Assembly (NCBI GenBank): GCA_038214535.1
Contig: JBBQRS010000082.1
Span: 1-21,867, forward strand
DNA length: 21,867 bases
Reading direction: 5' to 3'
Origin: JBBQRS01 sp038214535
Lineage (GTDB): Bacteria; Chloroflexota; Anaerolineae; CG2-30-64-16
Below the pieces are notes generated by a model. It was not told the origin of the DNA, did not search any database, and worked only from the letters and a program-made list of their open reading frames with translations. Each line of letters starts with the position of its first letter. The first letter of the stretch is position 1. Of the stretch, positions 14,961 through 21,867 are shown one piece after another. A program made the position numbers and the translations under genes.

Positions 14961-17051
14961 CACCGTCACCCCCGCCAGCCCCAGCGTATCGCCTTGCAAG
15001 CGCAAGCCGTCTCGCACCAGCGGCAACCGTTCGCCTGTCTCCCCGTCATACATCCCGACGAACAGGTGATATGTCCCCGGCGGCGCATCGGTGGGAATGG
15101 GCAGACGGATGGGATCGGACACGTACTCGCCTTCCAACCATGCATCGGTGGGATGCGCGCCATATCCGGGCGGGCTATCGTGTTGCGCCCACGGCTTACC
15201 GGCGTCATCGAAGAGATGCACGAAGACCTTATAACTGCGGTCTCCGGTCGTAATTGCCTGCCAGTACAGCGTCAGGGCCAGCTCCCCATCGGGTTGCGCC
15301 TGATCGCTGGGCAGGTCGTAACCGAGCAGTCGGATACCGTCACCGAGGCGCACATCCAGCGGCCTGGCAACCTCCGGCTTCTCAAAAGACGGCGCGGTGG
15401 GTTTGAGCGTGTACGCCAGGATCACCGGTTCGCCGTTGCGCTGATAGTAAGTCTTCTGTAAAACGGGCGTCAATCCGTTGCGATAGGCTGCCTCGACGAA
15501 CAGTTCCCAGTGACCGAGGAAGGCGTCATATTTCGGCGGGTGAAACAGGTAGAGCGCGCCCGGCGCGCTGTCGATCAGTTGCGTCAGATAGTCGGTGAAG
15601 CCTACCGTCGGCGGCGTGTAGTAAGTGAACCATTCGGTCGGATCCACCCGATTGGCCGTCAGGATTTGCATGTTGCGCCGGAAGCCCCAATCCATCGCAA
15701 TGGGTCGCGGCGCGCCGGGCTGCTCCAGGTCGGCGGCCAGTTGATAGATCGCGTCCGAGAAGTGCCCCTCGCCGCCCGATTGCGCCAACGCGCGGTGGTA
15801 GCGTACCGTGGTCCACGCTTCGCCCGCAATCAGCGCGCCCAGCATCAACCCGAGCAGGACCACCCAGGCAACGCGGCGCGCCGGCGCACGCGCGGTGAGC
15901 CAGTCCATGACCCCGAAGAATGCGACCGCGATCAACGCCTGCGGCATGGGCCACAACACCAACAAATGATGCGCGCTCTCGGCGCTGTGAATCACGGCGC
16001 TCTGGAACACCACCGCGGTGATATAGACGCCGAAGAACGCCAATCGGCGCACGGAGTAGGGCAGCCGGCGCGCAACCGCCAGCGCGAGGATCGCGCCCAC
16101 CGCGCCCACGAACGCGATCACCGCCAGCGGGTTGCGGAACGTCCCGCCGATGCGCGAGACGAACCAATCGCCGCTGAGCAGCGTCTCGAACGCGCCCAGC
16201 GCCAGCTTCGGCAGCTCGATGAACAACCCGCGCGGCGTCATCCAGCCGCTCTCGGAAGTCGAAAAAATTTCCTGCGTGTAGCTAAACGTACCGGCGTTCT
16301 GTAAGTTAAAAATAATCAACGGGGCCATCCCCACCAACAACGCGATCACCGCCAACACCCATGCGCCGGGCCGCGCTCGCTCCAGCGGCCATAACCATTT
16401 GCGCAGGCCGGGCGCGTCGCTCAACCACGGGCTGAGCACGAACCAGCAGGCGGCCACCGCGCCCCACACCCAGATGAACTGGATGTGCGTCGCCAGCCCC
16501 AACCCCATCAGGAAGAACCCGGCGATCAGCTTCCGGCTGCGCCCCGTTTCGTACCAGTTGAAGAGCAGCCACGTGGCCCCGATCGTGATAGGGACCAGCA
16601 CCAACTGCACCCACACACCCATCCGGGTCCAGAAGACGAACAGCGGGCTGACCGCGAGCAGGAAGATCGCGACCGCGGCCGCGCGGTCATCCAGATAGCG
16701 CCGCAGGAAGCCCCACCCCATCAGCAGCGAAATGACCCCCAGGAAGACGGCCGCGCCGCGCACCGTCATCATGCTGACACCGAAGATCGCAAAGATCGGC
16801 GCGAGGAAGTAGGTAGATGTGACGCCGACGTAGGGCATGGTCATCAGCGGCCACGCGCGCCCCCCGATGTTGAGCACCCCGTAACTGTCGGCGTCCACCC
16901 CCTGCACGGCCTGCATCGCCGGGACGGCGTCCAACACCTCATCGTAGTTCAACCCCGGTAGTTCAAGTTGGTAGAGCGCGGCGATCAGGTATACGGCGCA
17001 CGCCGCCAGCGCCAGCGCCCACCACGGGTTGAAACGCGTTGTCGCTTTCAT
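14955..17051 (-). CDS. GT39-like GT-C membrane glycosyltransferase with C-terminal beta-sandwich module
   Basis: This 698-residue protein is the third gene of the minus-strand operon. TM1 is about 11-29, and the outer loop carries LPGLNYDEVLDA (31-42) with the acidic pair D37-E38 expected for a GT-C catalytic site. About ten more hydrophobic segments run to about 415. A soluble domain follows, with SDAIYQLAADLEQPGAPRPI near 433 and LYLFHPPKYDAFLGHWELF further on, as in many GT39 relatives. The last 134 residues (565-698) are the clearest copy of the shared module: GIRLLGYDL, LTLYWQA, YKVFVHLFDDAGKPWAQHDS, PPGYGAHPTDAW and APPGTYHLFVGMYDGETGERLPL. The ATG abuts the preceding stop with no gap, indicating translational coupling. 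Sugar and acceptor are unknown. Confidence 0.83.
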   Translation of the reverse strand: MKATTRFNPWWALALAACAVYLIAALYQLELPGLNYDEVLDAVPAMQAVQGVDADSYGVLNIGGRAWPLMTMPYVGVTSTYFLAPIFAIFGVSMMTVRGAAVFLGVISLLMGWGFLRRYLDDRAAAVAIFLLAVSPLFVFWTRMGVWVQLVLVPITIGATWLLFNWYETGRSRKLIAGFFLMGLGLATHIQFIWVWGAVAACWFVLSPWLSDAPGLRKWLWPLERARPGAWVLAVIALLVGMAPLIIFNLQNAGTFSYTQEIFSTSESGWMTPRGLFIELPKLALGAFETLLSGDWFVSRIGGTFRNPLAVIAFVGAVGAILALAVARRLPYSVRRLAFFGVYITAVVFQSAVIHSAESAHHLLVLWPMPQALIAVAFFGVMDWLTARAPARRVAWVVLLGLMLGALIAGEAWTTVRYHRALAQSGGEGHFSDAIYQLAADLEQPGAPRPIAMDWGFRRNMQILTANRVDPTEWFTYYTPPTVGFTDYLTQLIDSAPGALYLFHPPKYDAFLGHWELFVEAAYRNGLTPVLQKTYYQRNGEPVILAYTLKPTAPSFEKPEVARPLDVRLGDGIRLLGYDLPSDQAQPDGELALTLYWQAITTGDRSYKVFVHLFDDAGKPWAQHDSPPGYGAHPTDAWLEGEYVSDPIRLPIPTDAPPGTYHLFVGMYDGETGERLPLVRDGLRLQGDTLGLAGVTVK

Positions 17052-18965
17052 CTAAGGATTCACCTCAATCTCGGCCAGTTCGACCCACTGGCTGCCGTCG
17101 GGTCGGGCCAGCGCCCGCACCGTGTCGGTCTCGAACGCGCCGCCCAACAACCGATAGCGGCCCGGCGGCAGGTCATCCGGCAGCGTCACGGGGAAGGCGT
17201 CGGTCAGCATCGGCCGATCCACCCACGTGCTCCACAGATTCGTCGGGAACCGCCCGCCGCCCATCTCGGAATCGGCCTGCGCCATCCGCTCGCCGTTCTC
17301 ATCCACGACGTGCAGGCTGAACGTCACGCGCTTGTCGAGCAGCGCGGTCGCCTGCCACGCCATCCAGACCGGTAACGTCTCGCCGGGCGCAGCGCGTAAC
17401 GTCTCGCCCCAACTCCCCGCTTCCGGCGGCAGACCCGCCCCCACAAGCTTCAGCCCGCCCTCGAAGTCGGCGTCGTAACGCGTCAAGGGCACATCTTCGC
17501 CCGCGCGTCGCTGCCACACCGCGACGCCCCCGTCCAGTGTGACGCTCTCCCGCTCAAAGCGGGGGATCAACAACGGAGCATCCCCCGTATCGCGCTGTAA
17601 CCACGGATAGAGCGGCGCTTCCACGGCGTCCGGCCCGGGCTCCTGCGTCGCCAGGAAGTCCGGCGTCTCACCGGGGAATTGGCCGAACGGAACCCAGTCG
17701 AGGCTGCCGATGCGCCACCGGTTGACCAGCCACGGCTGGAGATACGAGTCGGCAGCCACGCGCGCCTCGCGCGGGATGGTCGCCATCAGCGTTCGAGCCT
17801 CACGCGCCGCATCGGTGACGGCGTATTCGGCGGGCCGATAACCTCCCTCGCCCGGCAGCGGCCCCCAGCGCCACGCTCCGACCAGTGTGGCAGCCAGCAT
17901 CACGACCGCTGCGCCCGCAGCGATGCGCCGGCCCCATCGGTGGAGATACTCCAGCGCCACGACGGTCGCCAGAAAGATGAACGGAATCACCGGTGTGGCA
18001 TAATGGTAATAGATCGAGTACTGAAACGCGTAGTCGCTGAGCATCAGGTAAGCCAGCGGCGGCGCCACGAGCAGGAACGCGGGCTGGCCCAGCAACGGCA
18101 GGAACGCCAGCGGGGCCAGCAATTGCCACAGATAGCGCCCGCGTTCCGGTGTTGCCAGACTACGCGCAACCTCGCCGGGCCGTGTGACAACGGTCGTGAC
18201 GATCTCGCCAGGCGTGCCGCCCAACGCCTGATAGCGCCAGAGGAAACCGAAGTCACCGCCGCCCGCCGCGCCGCCCGCGAACAACGGCATCAGCACGCGG
18301 AAGACCAGCGCGCCCCACAAGGCGCTGCCGACGGCAATCGCGAACCCGTAGCGCCAGCGCCGTTGGATGAACATCGCGTATAGCCCAAAACCCAGCGCAA
18401 TAATGGCGATTTCTTCTTTCGCCAACATCGCCAGCATCAGAAAGATCACCGCGGCGCGTGCCCGCCGATCCAGCAGCGCCGCGCCCGCCGCAATCAGCAG
18501 CGGCAGCGCCGGGGCGATCTCGTGGAAATCGGCGAACGCGACGTAAGGCAAGAGCAGCGAGGCCAGATATGCCAGCACCACCGCCAACCCCAGCCCGACG
18601 CCGATGCGCCCGCGCGCAAACCCGTAAAGCGGCAGCGCGCCCGACGCCAGGATCGCCGTCTGCGCAATCAGCAGCGCGCGCGGGTCGGCCCACGCCGCGT
18701 AGATCGGAACGTAGATCAGCAGCAACGGCGTGAAATGGTGGCTGAGATAGTTGGTCGCGCCGTCCACGAGGCTGTTGAAGAAGAGCCGGCCCTGCGTGGT
18801 CGTCCAGATCACGTGGCTGTAGACCGCCAGATCGAACTCGGTGCGCATGGCGAGATAACGCTGCACGGCCATGTAGGAAATCACAATGGTCCACGCGGCC
18901 ACCAACAGCAGGACGACGCCCCAATCCCACGTCAGGCGGCGCGCGGCGCGGGGTTGCGCCGTCAT
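17052..18965 (-). CDS. DUF2079-type polytopic membrane protein (GT-C-like) with C-terminal beta-sandwich module
   Basis: This 637-residue protein resembles the DUF2079 family, a GT-C-superfamily group of unproven activity. After TM1 (about 15-36) come TEFDLAVYSHVIWTTTQGR (42-60), the histidine loop YLSHHFTPLLLIYVPIYA (73-90) and DFHEIAPALPLL. LAKEEIAIIALGFGLY and YYHYATPVIPFIF occur in later membrane segments, all characteristic of that family. A soluble segment after about residue 365 leads to one copy of the shared module (about 497-637) with VWMAWQA, QADSEMGGGRFPTNLW and LPPGRYRLLGGAFE. The ATG overlaps the upstream stop in ATGA. In context it is most likely another membrane glycosyltransferase using lipid-linked sugar, but DUF2079 function is not established, so this is inference. 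Confidence 0.82.
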   Translation of the reverse strand: MTAQPRAARRLTWDWGVVLLLVAAWTIVISYMAVQRYLAMRTEFDLAVYSHVIWTTTQGRLFFNSLVDGATNYLSHHFTPLLLIYVPIYAAWADPRALLIAQTAILASGALPLYGFARGRIGVGLGLAVVLAYLASLLLPYVAFADFHEIAPALPLLIAAGAALLDRRARAAVIFLMLAMLAKEEIAIIALGFGLYAMFIQRRWRYGFAIAVGSALWGALVFRVLMPLFAGGAAGGGDFGFLWRYQALGGTPGEIVTTVVTRPGEVARSLATPERGRYLWQLLAPLAFLPLLGQPAFLLVAPPLAYLMLSDYAFQYSIYYHYATPVIPFIFLATVVALEYLHRWGRRIAAGAAVVMLAATLVGAWRWGPLPGEGGYRPAEYAVTDAAREARTLMATIPREARVAADSYLQPWLVNRWRIGSLDWVPFGQFPGETPDFLATQEPGPDAVEAPLYPWLQRDTGDAPLLIPRFERESVTLDGGVAVWQRRAGEDVPLTRYDADFEGGLKLVGAGLPPEAGSWGETLRAAPGETLPVWMAWQATALLDKRVTFSLHVVDENGERMAQADSEMGGGRFPTNLWSTWVDRPMLTDAFPVTLPDDLPPGRYRLLGGAFETDTVRALARPDGSQWVELAEIEVNP

Positions 18966-21865
18966 GGGCTTGCCTCCGCAGGGCCAATCACGACGCGTAC
19001 CGGCAGCGGCAGCACGTCATTTGACAGGCGCGTCCCTGTCGCGTCGTACGCGGGCAAGCGCGCGCCCGTCGCCGCCTCGAACCACCCGACGACCAACGGA
19101 TACGCGCCCGGCGGGGCGTCAGACGGGATTTCCACGCGCACCACATCGGTCAGGTATTCGTCCGCGCGCCAGGATGGCGCCGGGCAGTCGCCCCCGCACG
19201 GCGCGGAATCCATCTGCGCGACCGGTTTGCCATCCGGTCCAAGCGCATGAACGAAGCGCACCAGTTCGCCGTCCGGCGGCGTCAGGGCGCGCCAGGCCAG
19301 TGTGACGGTGATCGCCCCGCCCGGCGCAACGGTGATCTCTGGCGGCGTGTCTGTAAGGCCAATCAATGCTACGGCATCATCGAAGCGACCTTCAACCGCT
19401 TGAGACAGAGGCGGCGGCTCGAAGCTGGTCGCCCGGCCCGCAACGGCGAGCGTGCCCAGCGCGACCACATCGCCTTCCGGCGTAACGAGCGCGACCACAT
19501 GGTCGCCGGACGCCGCCTCGACCGGGATCCGCAAATCGGTAAACGCCTGCGTGATCTGTCCTGGCGCAGGTTCGGGCAGAGTCAGGCCCCCGACCGGCGC
19601 GCCGTCCAGCGCCAGCGTGAGCGCCCGGTCGGCCCCCAATGCGGCGTCAGCCTGATAATAGACGCGGAAAGTCACATCCTGCCCCGGGGCGACCGTCTCC
19701 GGCCACGCGTCGCGGCCCAGCAAGCGCACACCCGGCCCCAGCGCGCCTTCCAGCGGGACGCCGATCTCGATGCCCTCGGCGGACGGCTGCGACGGCGGCG
19801 CAACTTGGATCGCGCCGAGATCAACGCTCTCGCGGGGGGTCGCGTGGTCGGGCGCGCGCACTTCGCCGGTCGCCGCGTCATAGGTGCGCGCTTCGAGCCG
19901 GATCTCGCCCGGCGGCTGCGCGATGGGCAGGTCTATCAGATGATACGTATGCAAAATGCCGCCCGGCGGCATGGTGGTTCTCGGCGCATCTTCCAGCATC
20001 AACGGCTGCTCCAACGTCGCCAGCCGGTGGCCCCCGGCGTCCACCAGATCCACGGCCACGCGCACGCCCGGCAACGGATCGTCGAGCCTCCATTCCAGGA
20101 TAGCCCAGACCGGCGTCCCGGCGGCGGCCACGGCGGCATTGCGGTCGGTGTTCGGGTAGGCCGCCCCCCATCGCGCGCCGGTCAGCGTCAGTCCGGGACC
20201 AAACCCGGCTTGCGCCCAAATCTCCTGGCCCGCGGCGACAAACTGGGGCTGTTCGCCCAACCGATAATCGTTGAGCACGTAACCGGCTTCGTGGTTCTCA
20301 TCGGTCACCTCGCCTTCGCGCGCCAGATAGAACGGGACGGCGTGCTGCGTATCGGCGTAGATGTATGGCTCCGTCTCCCAGGTCGTCGCGCCCACCGTTT
20401 GACCGGCGTAGGACGCGAGATTCTCTTGCAACCAATCCTCCACGGTCGCCGGGTCCACCAATGTGTGCATAATGGCCGCGTCGGAAAACGCGTAATCCAG
20501 CGTCTGGGCCGAACTCGGATCAATGGGCACGAGCCCGATCTCACGCGGCGGCTGCTGAATGCGCTCGGCCATCTGCCACAGGTCGCCCTGAAACGCAGTA
20601 AATAACGCAGGATCACGCGCCCACGTCACGAAATATGCGGGAATCGTCCGCGCCGCCTCATAGCCGATTAATAACGCGAAACCAAACACTCCCACCGCGA
20701 GAAGCCAGGAATCGCTGAAGCGATCACTACGCAGAGCGTTGTTTGTAGTCATCGCTTCAGCGATTATTCCCACGGGCCATGCGGCAATCAGGAAAGCCGC
20801 GGGCAACGCGCCGAGCAGGCGCGGGAAATGCGGGTTCGAGTTGGCGCTCAGGAAGGCCGGGAACGCCAGAACGCCGAGCCAGGCCAACAGCGTCCAGCTT
20901 CGTTGCGAACTCAGCGAGGGCAGCGAATCCCGCCCCTTCCGAAACAGCCCGGCTACCGCAACAAGCGCCCCGGTTGCGAACAGCACCGCCAGTGGGATCG
21001 AAAACGGCGGGCGGTTCGGGATGTTATGCCGCGGAATCGGGTCGCCCGCATAGCCGAAGAAGCCGCCCGCAACCTGCACGAAGCTGTCGAGCAGCAGCGA
21101 CGCGCGGTCGCCGGTATCGGGCGCATCATAGAAGGCCGCGAAGCTGCCGGCGCGCTGGAACGCGTCCCCGAGATGAAAGGTGAAATAGATCAACAGGGGA
21201 GCAATCGTCAGACCGAAGCCCAGCAGCGCCCAGCCCCAGGTCGGGCGCAACGCCTTGCGGCGCACGGCCGGCAGCGTCACCAACAGCGCTGCCCACAGCA
21301 GGGGCGTGATGCGCGCGGCGAGATAGGTGTAGAAAACCAGCCCGGCCAGGAACCCAAAGAACAACGCGCGCGAACGGATCGGTCGATAGGTCCAGTTGAG
21401 CCAGGCGACCACCGCCAGCGTGAGGATCAGCGGCAGCGTGTTCACCTGGAACCCGATGCGGTTGATGCTCTGCGGCCAGAAGTTCGTAACCCAGAACGCC
21501 GCGGCCGCCAGACCCGCCCATGCACCCGCGACGGGTCGCTCGCGCCACAGCGCCCGCCCCGCCGCGTACAACGCCGGAACCATCGCGACCCCGGTCAGCG
21601 CGCCGGCCACGCGCACAGCGAACGGTTCACCGTCAAACGCGGCGACAAACGGCACGGTGAGATAGACGTAAAGCGGTTCCTTGCCCTCTGCGCGCGGGAA
21701 GAAGACACGGAAATGCCCAGCCATCAGATCGCGGGCATCCAGACCCTGGCTGGCTTCATCCCACCAGAGCCACGGCGGGGCATCGTTCAGCGACCAGAGC
21801 CGCAGGAGCAGCGCCGCGCCGATCAGCAGCGCTATCAGGAGAGGAGTAACCTTGCTACGAGACAC
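18962..21865 (-). CDS. Large GT39-like GT-C membrane glycosyltransferase with three C-terminal beta-sandwich modules
   Basis: This is the first minus-strand gene, 967 residues if the GTG at 21865 is the start. Only two bases lie beyond it, so an upstream start cannot be excluded. TM1 (7-23) leads to PWLWWDEASQGLDARDLMAGH (31-51), with the acidic pair D36-E37, and GKEPLYVYL (61-69). About ten more hydrophobic segments end near 410, then a soluble segment. Three modules follow: about 548-699, 700-817 and 818-967. The last is typical (VTLAWRA, RFVHALGPDGKPVAQMDSAP, APPGAYPLVVGWFEAATG) and has two cysteines in its signature loop (CGGDC). The middle one is shorter and lacks the Trp loop. Residues 367-386 (MTTNNALRSDRFSDS region) are encoded by a palindromic repeat at 20710-20765 lying between two membrane segments. 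Donor and acceptor are unknown. Confidence 0.82.
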   Translation of the reverse strand: MSRSKVTPLLIALLIGAALLLRLWSLNDAPPWLWWDEASQGLDARDLMAGHFRVFFPRAEGKEPLYVYLTVPFVAAFDGEPFAVRVAGALTGVAMVPALYAAGRALWRERPVAGAWAGLAAAAFWVTNFWPQSINRIGFQVNTLPLILTLAVVAWLNWTYRPIRSRALFFGFLAGLVFYTYLAARITPLLWAALLVTLPAVRRKALRPTWGWALLGFGLTIAPLLIYFTFHLGDAFQRAGSFAAFYDAPDTGDRASLLLDSFVQVAGGFFGYAGDPIPRHNIPNRPPFSIPLAVLFATGALVAVAGLFRKGRDSLPSLSSQRSWTLLAWLGVLAFPAFLSANSNPHFPRLLGALPAAFLIAAWPVGIIAEAMTTNNALRSDRFSDSWLLAVGVFGFALLIGYEAARTIPAYFVTWARDPALFTAFQGDLWQMAERIQQPPREIGLVPIDPSSAQTLDYAFSDAAIMHTLVDPATVEDWLQENLASYAGQTVGATTWETEPYIYADTQHAVPFYLAREGEVTDENHEAGYVLNDYRLGEQPQFVAAGQEIWAQAGFGPGLTLTGARWGAAYPNTDRNAAVAAAGTPVWAILEWRLDDPLPGVRVAVDLVDAGGHRLATLEQPLMLEDAPRTTMPPGGILHTYHLIDLPIAQPPGEIRLEARTYDAATGEVRAPDHATPRESVDLGAIQVAPPSQPSAEGIEIGVPLEGALGPGVRLLGRDAWPETVAPGQDVTFRVYYQADAALGADRALTLALDGAPVGGLTLPEPAPGQITQAFTDLRIPVEAASGDHVVALVTPEGDVVALGTLAVAGRATSFEPPPLSQAVEGRFDDAVALIGLTDTPPEITVAPGGAITVTLAWRALTPPDGELVRFVHALGPDGKPVAQMDSAPCGGDCPAPSWRADEYLTDVVRVEIPSDAPPGAYPLVVGWFEAATGARLPAYDATGTRLSNDVLPLPVRVVIGPAEASP
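20710..20765. repeat. Palindromic repeat embedded in frame in a glycosyltransferase gene
   Basis: The arms 20710-20730 and 20745-20765 are complementary at 20 of 21 positions, with a 14-base spacer. Each arm itself contains a small hairpin (ATCGCTTCAGCGAT), and the right arm begins with GTTTGTAGT when the last spacer bases are included. The element is fully translated in the minus-strand gene as about 20 mostly hydrophilic residues. It shares the flank-plus-hairpin layout of 3672-3729. Confidence 0.8.
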
Positions 21866-21867
21866 GA

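Noticed and set aside
19247..20605. 452-residue plus-strand frame opposite the last glycosyltransferase
   Set aside because: Arg-rich antisense shadow with no recognisable domain.
1..21867. CRISPR array, tRNA/rRNA genes, insertion sequences, toxin-antitoxin or phage-defence genes
   Set aside because: No regularly spaced direct repeats, no tRNA-like cloverleaf or rRNA segments, and no transposase, nuclease or toxin motifs were seen; all long stretches are accounted for by the listed genes.

Overview
The window is 21.9 kb of GC-rich, densely coded bacterial chromosome with 14 protein-coding genes, no RNA genes, no CRISPR array and no transposase. The likely source is a Chloroflexota (perhaps Anaerolineae-like) bacterium. 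This rests on the archaeal/Thermotoga-like S-adenosylhomocysteinase, the series of large GT39/DUF2079-type membrane glycosyltransferases with C-terminal beta-sandwich domains, and the several kinds of degenerate palindromic repeat in the gaps. No rRNA or other phylogenetic marker is present, so the assignment is an inference.

Bases 1-2547 carry the activated methyl cycle: the 3' part of ahcY followed by metK. This block ends at a very strong intrinsic terminator with a perfect 19-bp stem. A consensus-like sigma-70 promoter (TTGCCG, 17 bp, TATAAT) follows at once and opens the second block.

Bases 2663-10366 (+ strand) form a run that makes and handles activated sugars and a lipid carrier. It contains an Rmd-like GDP-4-keto-6-deoxymannose reductase, GDP-mannose 4,6-dehydratase, a phosphomannomutase/phosphoglucomutase, a TatD-type metal hydrolase, an all-trans polyprenyl diphosphate synthase, a GT2 glycosyltransferase and a GT4 glycosyltransferase. 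Together, pgm + gmd + rmd would lead from mannose-6-phosphate towards GDP-6-deoxy-D-mannose (GDP-D-rhamnose). The GDP-mannose pyrophosphorylase step is missing from the window.

Bases 10371-21865 hold five large integral-membrane proteins of the GT-C type. Two are on the + strand and three are in a tightly packed operon on the - strand (4-bp overlap, then zero gap), and the two groups converge at about 14.9 kb. The membrane cores differ (PDEIHH, HDQ, YDE, EFD and WDE motifs in or near the first extracytoplasmic loop). All five nevertheless end in one to three copies of a related beta-sandwich-like module with a recurring D-S-x-P-x-x-G-x-x-P-T-x-x-W / PPG-x-Y signature. This shared accessory module on otherwise diverse GT-C cores is the most interesting protein-level observation. 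A reasonable reading is a surface-polysaccharide or glycoprotein assembly locus, in which cytosolic GT2/GT4 enzymes and polyprenyl-linked donors feed periplasmic or exterior-facing GT-C enzymes.

Most non-trivial gaps contain a different degenerate palindromic or tandem repeat (1096-1192, 2436-2458, 3672-3729, 6194-6244, 12687-12799, 14890-14960). One further palindromic copy (20710-20765) lies inside an open coding frame and encodes about 20 residues of a glycosyltransferase. Three of these share a GTTYGTAGT-like flank next to a hairpin of varying sequence. One repeat supplies the Shine-Dalgarno sequence of tatD, and another abuts the probable start of a glycosyltransferase.
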